Positions 47,631-58,939 of a DNA stretch of 64,000 nt are shown piece by piece (the stretch's first letter is position 1; each line of letters starts with the position of its first letter). Where the stretch lies: the NCBI GenBank assembly GCA_032622095.1, contig CP136061.1:135309587-135373586 (forward strand), read 5' to 3'. The position numbers and the translations under genes are program-made. Below the pieces are notes generated by a model. That model saw nothing but the letters and a program-made list of their open reading frames with translations, was not told the origin of the DNA and ran no database searches. The stretch is from Siphonodentalium dalli. Its lineage: Eukaryota > Mollusca > Scaphopoda > Gadilida > Siphonodentaliidae.

Positions 47631-48211
47631 TAGCGTTAATTCGAAAATTAACTAGTAATTCAAGAATTGTTCATTGGTTTGTAAACGGAATCTATTAATT
47701 CTGTAGACTCGTCCATTAATTCTGCATTTTTAGTCATTGGTTTCACCGGAAATAGTTGATTCCACTATTAGATATTGATTCGAATACGAACGTTAATTGT
47801 GCATTGGTGATAATTTATATCTATTAAATATTAGAATGACAGTAAGGTCTATTAGTTTTATAACGATAATCATTGATCGTGGGAAATCGTCTATTGGTTT
47901 GAAATATCTTTATTGATTAAGAAAATATGGCTATTGAAACGGGATTGAATATGAGCGAATCTTACTAATTGTGTGTTATTATATATTAGTTGAACAACGA
48001 ATACTATTAAATTAAAATAGAACATTAATTTTGCATCGGTCAACATTGATTACGAATCTATATCTATTAAAACGGAACTGTCTCTTATTGAATCCAAGAA
48101 CGATTATTGGTTTGAAAATAGAGAATATTGGTTTGAAAATAGAGACTATTGTTTTCACAAACCACCATTAACTTTTATTTCATGTAATTTCCGACCGAAT
48201 GGCTGCCCATA
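47631..48211 (-). repeat. Right inverted arm made of 21-bp modules
   Basis: Inverted relative of 41675-42287. Motif ATTGG/ATTAA starts at 47673, 47694, 47715 and 47736, again 21 apart. Compared with the left arm, whole modules are gained near the inner end and lost near the outer end. Confidence 0.82.
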
Positions 48212-48217
48212 CTTATC

Positions 48218-49972
48218 GCAAACCAAAAACAAACATTTACGGGAATATTACTAACGACGATTAAACGCCCACCGACTATATTAACTCACCCCACAACTCG
48301 GACTCTGCCCGGCCTTGGGTTACAATTTTCGTGTGTCTCTTTCATAATTTTCCCACGTTTGTGGCTTTTAGAATCAACGATTTTGTTCTCGAAAGTTCTG
48401 TGTCGTATTCTCCGTCTATTTCATGGAAGTTTGGAAATAATAGACTAGTGTTGGACTAATGTTAAGATTGCCTGATTTCGGATACTATACTTATCTCTGG
48501 AACAAGATATGGTATCTGCCAATAACTTTGCACATTAACACTTTATATCACAGTTGTTATAATAGATACACTTTCATATTCAATTATCTTCTAGTTGATG
48601 AGAAAACATGATTTTATGGTGTTATACAACACTTTTAGAAATAAAAATAGAAATCTTGTCAATACGATAGTTTAATTTTGATGATTGCCGCGTCTTCGTT
48701 AATCACTGTCACTCAGGATAAGGAGGATACGCCCTCGGGCCATTCTTCTTCAAAACAATCCAAGACATATATAAATTTTACCTCAACGATTGATAAAATA
48801 TCAAAGATGGCCACCAAGATGGCGGCTTAAAATAGCGAAAATATTACTTTTGACCAAATTCCCACAAACGAACCTCAGTGTATGGAATATGCTATTGCGT
48901 TTGACTTATTAACACATGTAACAAACTAATTCTTCATTCCAAAAGTAAATAGAGCCATTATGGCCATTGAGATAATTTAGGAATGTATAGTGCTATGTAT
49001 GTGTCACCTGTTATTATTTTTGTGATCTCAATTCTGTTTATTGGCTCGAATCAATGTCTCCTTGTGAATATACCCATTCCTGGTCAAAACTGTAACAGTT
49101 TGAAAACGTAATATAATTACCTTACCCCGTTTGCCATACTACCCTATCGCGACACAATATGAGTCGCATCGTTTCAATATACTCTAGGATTCCGGGTAAT
49201 ATCCCGTCGATATAGAGAATTTTGTCTAGAAAAAAACTGTTGCCGTAACTAGGAATGTGAATGATACAATACCCCGTTCGTTGGCGATTAATTATCGAGT
49301 TCGAGGAAATGTTATATAATTGTTTATGCGATACCATATACATATGTCGATGTACACGGCAGAACATTAAACAATTAGGACACACTCGAGTGTTTGATAG
49401 AAACCCAAATTCACCCCAGTTTACCGCTTGTGGGATGTTGATACCAATAACATAGTAACTCTCACATTAATTTTCCCCAGTTCCTACTGTCGCGTATTAT
49501 TGACTGGCTCCTGGGAGATGCATATCCCAAAATTTATAAGTACATCATAAAACCCGAAAAAAAATATGGTGTTGAAATGAACAAAAACGCTTGTGTGCAG
49601 CGAATGCATCTGTCTACAGCGACAAATGAGCTAACTTCGTATAATAAGACCAGCGTTCATAGCCCAGACTCAGACGTAATAGACGTAATATTCAGAAGCC
49701 GATTTGGTTTGGATCATTCAATGGTTTCCTAAAATTCTTCTTCGTGCTTTATGAAAACTAAGATTTTCGCGTGCTTAAGCCGCCATCTTAGTAGCCATCT
49801 TTGAAACCATTATCAATTATTAAGCTGACATATATTTAGTTTGGTCCAGAAAACATAACCATTGTCTATTCTCTGTGTTTAAGTATTTTTTGCCAACTCC
49901 GTGGTTGTGACAATTTAGGACATTTTGACGTCATCTTTGTTTTATCCTGATTTCTCAATTTACCCAAGGCTG
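48218..49972. repeat. Stretch with an imperfect inverted repeat, no recognised gene
   Basis: About 75 bp at 48783-48860, including AAAGATGGCCACCAAGATGG, faces its imperfect complement at 49755-49828. No target duplication identified. Confidence 0.5.
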
Positions 49973-50146
49973 ATGGCCGATCAGTCGGTGGATTCTTTAG
50001 AAGTGGACATTAGTCCACTAGAAACCGTTCAGAAAAAAAATTTGTACGAAAAAATATGCATTGTTGGGTTGGCGGACGAACTAGCTTGCCACACATGGAC
50101 CGATACAACTTGTGACGAAAAAACAGGCTTATGGCGCATGGCGGAA
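49973..50146 (+). CDS. Possible first coding exon, unrecognised
   Basis: From ATG (49973, with G at +4) 58 codons run in an open frame with balanced composition. It begins MADQSVDSLEVDISPLE and later reads KICIVGLADELACHTWTD, ending LWRMAE before a possible donor GTTTGC. The same donor type is used at 379 by the PM20D1-like gene. It has fewer AT-type residues than surrounding false frames. No partner exon or known family was recognised, so this may be chance. Confidence 0.3.
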
Positions 50147-50241
50147 GTTTGCGGGATCTTTCATTTAGCCCACACTTTTACTAAAATAAGTTATAGTACA
50201 AATTCATTTTATGAAATAATAAAATCGAATATGTGATATCA

Positions 50242-50345
50242 CTAAATGTTTACTATTTTAAGATATCGTATATTCGATTTTGTGATATCATATATTCTTT
50301 TTGCGATATCATAGAATAAATTATTGATATCACTAAATAGGTAAT
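50242..50345. repeat. ATATCA-type short repeats
   Basis: TGTGATATCA/TTGATATCACTAAAT phrases recur about six times, with alternating orientation. Confidence 0.55.
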
Positions 50346-50798
50346 ACATAGAAGAACGGCGCCCCATATGAATCCGCCTAATACATGTCATGGACATTCT
50401 GCAATTATATTTCGAATTTAAACTACGTCTAAGAAAATTGAATTTGAATTTTGCTGATTCGCAGTAGACTGTTAACAATCTAATTGTTACACGTGCAGCC
50501 AGTTATCACATCAGCCATGTTATTTGGCAACAATTTGGAGACAAATTATTGTTTGGCAGAGAAAGGATCGGTAACCAAGGATACACTGTAAATGCTCTAT
50601 AGGTAAATTCGCAGCGGGTCCAATCGACTCGTGAATGCGATTGTTAACCCTTCCCGAATTCCTATTCATGTGACTAGGCCACTTACATATTTATCGAGAA
50701 ATACATGCAACAAGTAACTATATACTTGTCCAATCAGAATAGAGGGAAACGAAAGAGAAAAATAGAGGTGTAATTATACGCCCGTATGGCAGTTAAAG

Positions 50799-52946
50799 CC
50801 CCTGTCACACTCAGGCCGGCGCTCTTATTGCGCTGCAAAAGTATCAAAGCGCCCACCTAAACGCACTAAGGTCTCCAAGAACCGATTGGTGACGCAGTGG
50901 ACACTGGCTACAACGGGCGAGGATCTCCATGGTCGCCCATAGGTGCCAGAGCGCCGCGCTTGTTTTATGCATTCACAAAACAAGCGCAGAGGCTCGGCGT
51001 TCTGACCAGGACGTAGTACTGTCATCGTGACAGCGCAAAGCAAAGCGCCAAGCGAGCGACGTGAGCGTTATGTGGACGTAGAAAAAGCGCATATTAGCTT
51101 CTCGTGGTCGCAGAAGGAATTAATCTTGTCTTTTGCGACTACAGTAAGCTTAATCAAATTCTCACTACGTGCCTTTCCCGTCCTTAATACGCTCAATGAG
51201 GCTCTGTCCAAAACTTATTGCGCTCTTTCTGCGCTGTCAAGGGGTGTTATGTACTGGTTCCCGCTCATAGAACGTCCACATTGTGCTGCCACTGCGACTC
51301 TGGCGCTCGCTTTACACCAAGCGTTATACATGGCGTTCTTCCGGCGTTTACAGCAGGTTTACAGTACGATCCCACTTCGAAATGCGGTCTGCTCACACCA
51401 ACTGTTGTATTGCGTGTGTCTTTGGTAGGTATCTGTTATGTCTGAATTATATAGTTGTATTGCGTGTGTCTTTGGTAGGTATCTGTTATGTCTGAATTAT
51501 ATATTTGTATTGTGTGTGTGTTTGGTAGGTATCTGTTATGTCTGAATTATATAGTTGTATTGCGTGTGTCTTTGGTAGATATATGTTATGTCTGAATTAT
51601 ATAGTTGTATTGCGTGTGTCTTTGCGATCAGGCTGGCGTTTGGTTTGAGTTGAAAAAGTATCAAAATACGAGTAACGCACAGTGGAAGCGCGGAAAATTG
51701 TCAGACATTTTCAATCTGTTAAAACAAGAGAACCAATGTCAGAAATGGTAACGCGCTCAAGATCATATATTATAAACCCAAGAATGTAATTGTAGAATAT
51801 AAAATATATTGGTTTTGCGAATGACCAACTCAGAATTCCGTTAAATAACAATAACAACCAGCACCTAATTAACGAACCGGTGCCGACTCGACCGATTCCG
51901 ACCACAACCCCCAGTGGGCTGCAGAAATTTATTTTATTTGTAATTGACATATAGTTTATCACAAACCAAAAATCAACATTAATCAACGTTGATTAACACA
52001 ATAAACGAAAGTGATTTTCCCCAACTACATGCACCTTATACGGGACTCGGCCTCCAGCTTGCAGTTTGACTTTTAATCATCCCAAAAATTCCCATTCTAT
52101 AAATAAAACTAATAAAATACCCATTGATAATGTCAGCCCGCACGCGAAACGAGAAACTCCCCCACCAGTTATACATGCGGCGCGCGTGACAAGCTATGCT
52201 CCTATCCCGCTTATCACGTTTTTGTCGCGCTCTTTGTACGACCCATTGCGTTCCTGCTTTGTCACGTCAATTCTCACGCTCTCACGCGCTCTCACTGCGT
52301 TTCCTCCACGCCGTAAACGCTCTTAATGCGTTCAAGTCGTTGTCATTGCGTTGTTAGTACGCTTTGCGTTGTCATGGCGACGGTACTACGCCTGGTCAGA
52401 ACGCCGAACCTCTGCGCTTGTTTTGTGCATGCACAAAACAAGCGCGGCGCTCTGGCGCTCTGGGGCGATCACGGAGACTCTCTCCCGTCCTAGCCAGTGT
52501 CAACTGCGTCACCAATACGTTCTTGGATACCTTACTGCGCTTTGCTTGGCGCTTTGATTATTTTTCAGCGCAATGCAAGCGACGGCCTGATCGCAGCGGA
52601 GTGTGACAGTAGTTTAATCGGACAGCTAATCTATTGCGGAGTGTTGGGTATTTTCCCCACAACATAAAAACTGACTATGACTGGAGAACGCAGGAGGCGC
52701 TATCTATACTCTCCGCGCCCGCGCAGAGAACGTTTTGCGAACTTATTGTGAACGTACTAGCATCACAATGACAGCGACTTGAACGCACTAAGAGCGTGAG
52801 ACTTGACAAAGTAGGAACGCAATAGGAGCATACTTTGTTTTAAAAGTTTGACAATTTTCGACAGTTTTCGGCGCTCCTCCTGCGTGTTACTCATATGCTG
52901 GTACTTTTGCAGCGCAGTGAGAGCGCCGGCCTGAGTGTGACAGGGG
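50799..52946. mobile_element. Composite element with CCCCTGTCACACTC ends
   Basis: Left end CCCCTGTCACACTCAGGCCG and its complement at the right end (about 50 bp, ending GTGTGACAGGGG). A third, variant terminus (GTGTGACAG at 52601-52609) lies inside. Sub-terminal blocks with GCGCTTGTTTTATGC / CATGCACAAAACAAGCGC are inverted relative to each other. It is much richer in GCGC than its surroundings. No target duplication was clear. ORFs up to 133 codons run through inverted repeat text and show no domain. Confidence 0.7.
51405..51624 (+). repeat. 50-bp tandem repeat, 4.4 copies
   Basis: Unit begins TTGTATTGCGTGTGTCTTTG and ends TCTGAATTATATAG. Copies differ at a few positions. Confidence 0.95.
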
Positions 52947-53527
52947 TATTACTGACTTCCGTAGCACCGCGGTTAACTTGCCCGAAGCGCCGGGTTGCGT
53001 CCCCCGCAGTGCTGGTTTATGTGCCTGCGGTGCGGTTTACGTTCCAGTAGTATAGTTTATAGGGTGGCCAATGTGGTTTAGATCCCAAATGGAATTTTGC
53101 GAACTTGGGAATTTCCAACGGAGTCCTCATAATGCATAGGAGTGTCCACCAAGTGATAGAGCTTTTCATTTTCACCTACAACACACCCCGTTATTTACCA
53201 AAACTGCATCAAAATTCCAAACTAAGTGATATAGTTATAACTATATATATCTCATAATTTGGAATTTTGATCCCCAGAATCGAGAATAATAGACTGGTGG
53301 TATAGTCCAGATCAAAATTAAGCACAGGACAACTCAGAAGACACATCGGTACCTCGACAAAAACAACGTGTTCACCGTTTATTCGACCGGATAAGTTGAT
53401 AATACAATCTTTTGGAGTTCACTCTTTCAGATGGTATATACTATGGAATATGTTGCGCATAATGTGATCTGAGGATTGAAATGTTATTAAGTAGGCCTTT
53501 AATAAATATCTTATTTTTGGTTTTCAG
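52947..53527. other. Upstream of the 88-residue gene; no exon recognised
   Basis: A GC-rich patch with GCGGTTTACG-type pieces lies at 52965-53060. The untranslated first exon(s) of the next gene may lie here or further upstream, because its first coding exon has an acceptor site. Confidence 0.4.
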
Positions 53528-53612
53528 AGCACGATGAACCCACGAATTGCACTGCTTCTGGTAACGTTGGTCGTCAGTGCCAACATTTGCGAAAGTGAAG
53601 ACCCACATGTTG
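53528..53612 (+). CDS. Small secreted protein, exon with signal peptide
   Basis: After acceptor GGTTTTCAG the exon has six untranslated bases, then ATG at 53534. It encodes MNPRIALLLVTLVVSANICE and then SEDPHV, ending with one base of a split codon before donor GTAAGC. Residues 4-17 form a typical signal-peptide hydrophobic core; cleavage is likely near SANICES. The split base joins CG at 55733 to give Ala in frame, supporting a two-exon coding sequence of 88 residues. The acceptor before the ATG implies at least one untranslated exon upstream. I do not recognise the family. An intervening exon in the 2.1-kb intron cannot be excluded. Confidence 0.7.
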
Positions 53613-54091
53613 GTAAGCATTGCATTGTTATTAGTTTAGTCCAAACATATTTTATTGCCAAAGATAATAACACACAATAATTGGCACAATTGCTAGTCTA
53701 TTAGAATCACCCCTGATAATACACTTATTGTTGGAGTGACAAAGGTTTGGTAGTCACACTTTGTAGGTGTGCACCAGAAATGGCCAAGATGAATTGTAAG
53801 TGATGGTGAATGGGCAATAATTAGTAACAAATTGCATGCATGTACTGCATTTTTTTGTTAGACACATGCAGTCACGCCAAGAAATAAATCTCATATATAT
53901 AACCATTTGTTATGTGTTGCTCCATAACCGTTCATAAAGATTTCACGACAGTCATGGCTGACATCCAGACTGCAGTATGTTTCGAAGGACACGTGAACAG
54001 AATTATACAAAGTCTAAAAAAAAACAAGAAATGGGCTGGCGTCCTATAAGTGTGTATCTGTGTGTATTCGCGTTCTTGACGGAGTACTCAC

Positions 54092-54205
54092 GAACAGCGG
54101 GTCTCCAAGACCGAACACAGAGAGAATGTCCTCCACGATTTGAACACTGAGAGCTGGCCCATCAGTTTTGGATTCATACTGAGATGTATTCGAATCGGCG
54201 TTCTT
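54092..54205 (-). pseudogene. Coding-like relic, unrecognised
   Basis: On the minus strand a 38-codon stretch reads KNADSNTSQYESKTDGPALS followed by VQIVEDILSVFGLGDPLF, directly before a consensus donor GTGAGT (54091 downward). A stop codon precedes it at 54206-54208. The same frame upstream is open again (LFDGRIRTISKGAANLPLSW). This looks like a decayed exon of a host gene or transposon, lying within the intron of the 88-residue gene on the opposite strand. No family recognised. Confidence 0.3.
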
Positions 54206-55253
54206 TCAGATCAACATCTCGGGGCGCACTATTTCACCAGCCCATGAAAGTGGTAAATTAGCAGCACCCTTCGAAATCGTTCGTATGCGCCCATCGAAGA
54301 GTGGCAATTTGACACTTCTTGGAGGCATGCGCTTTACTCCCGTTTAGTGTTAAATAGTACTTCGGTGGCTGTATAACACTCCTATTGAGAGGCAAGGTAG
54401 TACTTTCAGGGGCTGGTGAAATATTGCATCTCTCCAGGTTCAAACTGTACACCACCTGCATGAGGGAACAGTTTGCACCTCGAGTTTTAATGTCCGGTTG
54501 TCACAAAATGACAGGTTAACAGACTGAACATCGAAAACATGTACTGGGTGATTTTATCACCAGGTTTGGATTGAGAGTAAGAATCCTAACAATTCAATTC
54601 AATTCAATTTATTTTGCTCATCATCATACATGTAGGATATACAGAGAACAATATCGGGTGTGAATACATAAATATGATTAATTATGTGCGCATGCGTGCA
54701 GATTGTATTGGATTAGTCAGTTATGTATGGCACATATACATGTATATATGCGATAAATTAATTGTAAGAGATACAGTGCGACAACCCGTGATTTAATATG
54801 GTAAAATTCGTCAGTGGAAGCCTCCGGAGAGCCTAGCGGAAAAGTTCTCTTAAATTAATAGTGTTTGGATTTTGGTAAAAATATGATGGGATGTATTTCG
54901 GTCGGAGATCATGTAATACTGTATGACATGAAATTCATCGCAGTTCTGATAGACAATTTTCTCTCTCAGAGTAGTCTATATATCGCTCCAGGATCCTGAC
55001 GAACATGTTCCTGTTCTGTTATCGGTGTTCGAATCGTCACTCACGGATCACGCATTGGTGCACTGTCCACGTTCGCGGACATACAATATACAGCGGATTT
55101 TGTTTGTGAACTGTTCGGAAATGTACGGAAGCCCATTATACGGTGACATTTAACCAGATAGAACAAATAATTATTGCGTTTATTCGCAATACTTTTGTAT
55201 TTATTCGTAATATAGCTCTGCGATTATTTGCAATAGTTTTTGCATTCATTCCA

Positions 55254-55408
55254 CAGGAGCTTGTAACGTGTTCCGCTGTCCCCTCACCCGCACTTTGGAG
55301 ACTCTTGTGTATACTACCGTGGTCAACGCAAAAACAGGCGCGTATATAGTACGGTGCATAAGGGAAGTGTTGGTATGGGTGACAACGGAGCGCGTTACAC
55401 GCCTCTGT
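55254..55408. mobile_element. Diverged fold-back element (CAGGGGCCTGTAAC family)
   Basis: Ends CAGGAGCTTGTAACGTG and GCGCGTTACACGCCTCTG. The interior is degraded compared with 29896-30097. It lies in the intron of the 88-residue gene. Confidence 0.6.
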
Positions 55409-55732
55409 CGTTTATTCCTAATATAGATGTGTGGTTATTCGCAATACTGCATGTTGTGTATATGTGCGCAAATTTTTGGCGTTTATCTGCATTAGTGTTT
55501 ATTTGCAATAATATAGGCCCGAATAATCACAATATACTATTGCGAATAAACGCAATAAAATATTTTATCTGGTTAAATGTGACCGTAGTGGTCATTTGTA
55601 GAAAAGAAAGATATATAAAAACTAGTTTCGGATCACACAAGATAGATCGTGTTTGCTATTGTATTGCTGTCGTAATCTTAGGATTTCATCGAATCCACTG
55701 TTCACTTATAAATGAAATATTCAATGTTTCAG

Positions 55733-55920
55733 CGGTGTACAAAGCATCGCAGTTTTATGTGGAAGTGGAAGTGGAGACATCTGGTGCCAACAAGCTGAGG
55801 AGAATCATCTTTAATGCAATCAATCCAACTGAAAAGGAAAACCAAGATAAACCGGATAAAACCGAGAAGGGAGACATCGATATGGCATCATGCTGCGGGT
55901 TTCTTGGCTATGGAAAATGA
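55733..55920 (+). CDS. Small secreted protein, terminal coding exon
   Basis: After acceptor ATGTTTCAG the exon supplies the last two bases of Ala and 61 further codons to TGA at 55918-55920. It reads VYKASQFYVEVEVETSGANK, LRRIIFNAINPTEKE, a Lys/Asp/Glu-rich stretch, then DMASCCGFLGYGK at the C-terminus. A dibasic RR occurs at about mature residue 30. The final Gly-Lys resembles a peptide amidation signal and there are two adjacent cysteines. It could be a peptide precursor or a short secreted effector. A longer frame opening upstream at 55354 is intron read-through. AATAAA follows at 56099. Confidence 0.7.
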
Positions 55921-56098
55921 TATTAGACGAAAACGTTATAAAACTGATAGTAATAGCTCTTAAAATGTATTCACACTTCCACGCAGGCAATGGACCTTTC
56001 CACATGTGTCAATCAAATACTTATTAGCAGATATTTCTAACAATCAGCGACTGAGCTAATAGCTTGCTGCATTGTAAATTCTTTGTTCACTCTATTTA

Positions 56099-56104
56099 AA
56101 TAAA
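56099..56104 (+). promoter_or_regulatory. Polyadenylation signal AATAAA
   Basis: Canonical hexamer 179 bases after the stop codon of the 88-residue gene, in an otherwise AT-rich tail. Confidence 0.5.
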
Positions 56105-56129
56105 AATGTGCTTAAGTTTTGATATGTGC

Positions 56130-57650
56130 ATTGATGTTGGACACGCATCATTGATTATAATATTGTTTTTCATTTTGCTTGACGCTCGTAATAATTGTCG
56201 CAATTAAAAACGAAAAAATAAATAAAAAAGTCTCTGGTGTATTATAGCATATATATAGAAAGGAGCTGTAAAACTAATTAAACTATTTCTTCTGCGCCTT
56301 AGGGTGGATACACACATGCATGTAATCTCTGTAATTATCGTGTATTTGGCGTTTTACATGGATCATACATACAATGTAATATGTGTCTACTGACAACCCA
56401 ATCATTGCCGACGTGTTGACCGCACTGAGTTCTTGTCCCAATTAAGTCGGAATTTAGAGAAACCTGTATCTTGGATCGAGTCGCCAGGCCACTTAAAATA
56501 ATTGTTCGTGGGATGACCCATATGGTAGACGTTCTATTTAAATAATTACCAGTCCTCTCTTGATATTTATAGCAGTTGTGGGTCAGGATTTCCCCGACGC
56601 AGGATGATCCCAGACTTGGGGCTGTATATGATCCCGAAAGCTACCAAGTGGGGTTGGCTAACTGATCTATTTAAGTAAAACATTATATTGTACCTTCTTG
56701 CCCAGATTATTCCGACCGATACATTCAACTAAGTCCCTTAGCGATTTGAAGCTTTCAAGAACCCACGCCAAACAAGCATCGTGGTCGAAAATGTTCTATA
56801 TCAAGCCTGCATATGCCAGACGTGTCGCTTCTGGTATATGTGCATTAATAAAATGCCATATATCACACAGACTTGACTAATTTCCGCATCCGTAAGAGAA
56901 GACATGTTTTGGACTGGCCTTAAATGTCCTGATAGCAGACAGTTTGACTTCGCTTATCAATACTCACTTGTCTGGCCTATTAACAATGAACCTCTCGCGC
57001 GCAGGTGATTAATGTTGTCAATTATTGGTGTGGCCATGTAAAATATATGTATTTTACATACAAAAATTACATGCATGTGTGTATCCACCCTTATCTCCAA
57101 GCAACCATAAACTCTTCCCACTAATGAATATGTTTGAAAACCTTCATTGTCTTTAACAATCCCGATTGTTCTTCTTCGGATAATTATAGTGTATGCAAGA
57201 ACACATTTAAAGATGTGCTATCCGAAAAAAAACACTATCTAGATGTTGATCATTTTTATCAATTCATTACATATAGTTCAGACGTATTAAATAGACAGTA
57301 ATAATTATCTTGTGTATTTTTCAGTAATATCCATGACAATCTTTTGCATTTATGAGTTAAGCTTAATATACGTCCTATTTGGTTCTCAAAATTCAAGATA
57401 CTTTATTATTTTTATATTTAATTGAACATAATAATATTACAATATTATTATGTTATATAATATAATGGTCGGACAATCGTAGATTTGATACAGACGGGTC
57501 CATTAAGTTATTCTCATTGCAACTAAAATATGATCTTGAAGGGATCTAATTGGTGGACCCAACTATTCAAACGCTCTGATCATAAACGTCAGGTTTACGG
57601 ACTAGAAGGGATCTTGAGAGGGTTCCATTATAACATTATGTAAACTTTAT
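56130..57650. other. No recognised gene
   Basis: AT-rich spacer. Nothing definable. Confidence 0.45.
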
Positions 57651-57801
57651 TTTACGTCGGAGAAGATCCATTTTGACAGCCAAGTTGAAAGAAAAAAACA
57701 ACCGTCAAAATTTAATTTTTCTGCCTGTATATAGAAGCCAAGAAGTTCACAAGACAACTGCCGCTTCCATGTGAGCAAGGAAAACGCAAACAAAAAAGTA
57801 T

Positions 57802-58939
57802 TGTCAGAAGTGGGATTCGAACCGAGGCCCACATTCGTGGACCAGAACTCCCATAACCTCGAACGAGAAAGGCACAGAGACGTGGCGACAGGGGGGGGGG
57901 GGGTGTCTAACCCCCCAACTTTGGTCAAAATTTTCAACAGTTGGAAATTTCATACCTGCCAAAACATTAGTTGGAAATTTCACACCAACAATAGGTTGAA
58001 AATGTTCTTGTAGTTTGATTTTCAAACAATTTATTGGGGAATTAATTGTTTTTGGACCAATATTTGCATATTTTCCTATCTTTGGTCAAAATGTTGGACT
58101 GAGATGGTCAAACTTTGAAACCTGCTAGTTAATTTAAGAAAACAATATTGTCATACATTTGGTTAACATTGTCATTGGAATTGTCATCAGTTTGAAATTT
58201 TCCAACCTAAGTCAGGTTTGAAATTTCCAACTCTAGGAAGTCTTGAGGCTAGTCTAGATGCTAGGATTTGCGATATTCTTGTTCAGATTTAAGATATTTC
58301 CCACAACGGGCCGAACCATGGTCGGCCCGGTGTGTCATTGTCCCTCCCCCGTGGCCAATGCAAAACTGCTAATTAGTTAAAGAAAATAATCAACAATTTT
58401 ACTACATTTGGTCCAATTTGTGGACTGAAATGGTCATCGGTTGGAGAATTTTCCGACCTGAGGGGGGCATGAGGTTTGAAATTTCCAACACTAGGAAAGC
58501 TTCAGTTGAGGCAAGTCTAGATGCTAGGATTTGTAATTTTCTTGTAGAGTTTTCAAAATTTTCTTACACCGAGCCGAACAACCATGGTCAGCCGGTTTGT
58601 CCTGGTCTCTTGCCCGTAGCCGTGTGCATTTGTCTGGAGTTAGACCACTAGATGTTAGGATTTATGCAATTTTTTAGGTTAAAATATCCGAAAATGTTCT
58701 CATACAGGGAATCTATAGAACCATGGATTATGAATATATATATAGGATAGGCCTGAGCACTGACGTGCAAGGGGGGGGGGGGGGTGTAAGTGGAATTATG
58801 CAAAACTTGTGTTTGGTCTGATTCTGATTCAAGAGGGGGGGGTGCATTAGGAATTTCCCAAGGTGGACACCCCCCAACGGAGACCCTCTAGCCACGTCCC
58901 TGGAAAGGCAGTAGACTTTGACCGCTTGGCCATACTGAC
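57802..58939 (-). pseudogene. tRNA-Leu-CAA pseudogene split by a hAT-like element
   Basis: The 3' half with T-arm (57802-57866) and the 5' half (58911-58939, GTCAGTATGGCCAAGCGGTC) are separated by the element at 57875-58902. The anticodon region has also lost about 17 bases relative to intact copies, and the T arm is altered. It belongs to the edge unit of the array. Confidence 0.88.
57875..58902 (+). mobile_element. hAT-like element of 1.03 kb inside the tRNA-Leu intron
   Basis: Ends CAGAGACGTGGCGAC and TAGCCACGTCCCTG, with the perfect 8-bp duplication GAAAGGCA at 57867-57874 and 58903-58910. Interior matches 11281-12387 inverted (AACAGTTGGAAATTTC, AACCATGGTCGGCCC). No transposase. Confidence 0.92.

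Larger units (their letters stand above)
41675..48211. mobile_element. 6.5-kb transposon-like unit with long inverted arms of 21-bp modules
   Basis: Outer ends TATGGGCGGCCATTCGGTCG and its near-complement ending GCCCATA. The 6-bp direct repeat CTTATC lies immediately outside (41669-41674 and 48212-48217). Arms of about 600 bp (41675-42287 and 47631-48211) are inverted relatives ending inward at AACGCTA. The interior has no recognisable transposase, but holds a hAT MITE, a TTAA MITE and palindrome clusters. The superfamily is unknown; 5-6-bp duplications with long arms occur in Mavericks/Polintons and in Dada, but neither is otherwise indicated. Confidence 0.8.

Noticed and set aside
41675-48211. 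Maverick/Polinton virus-like transposon
   Set aside because: The 6-bp duplication and long arms fit, but no integrase, polymerase or capsid genes are present, the ends differ, and 6.5 kb is too short.
51027-51495. Frames up to 133 codons in the GCGC-rich element
   Set aside because: They follow inverted-repeat text and the 50-bp tandem repeat and show no recognisable domain.
55354-55920. A single 188-codon gene
   Set aside because: The first 126 codons read through intron sequence and a degraded fold-back element. A good acceptor at 55732 and phase match to 53612 support the shorter spliced model.
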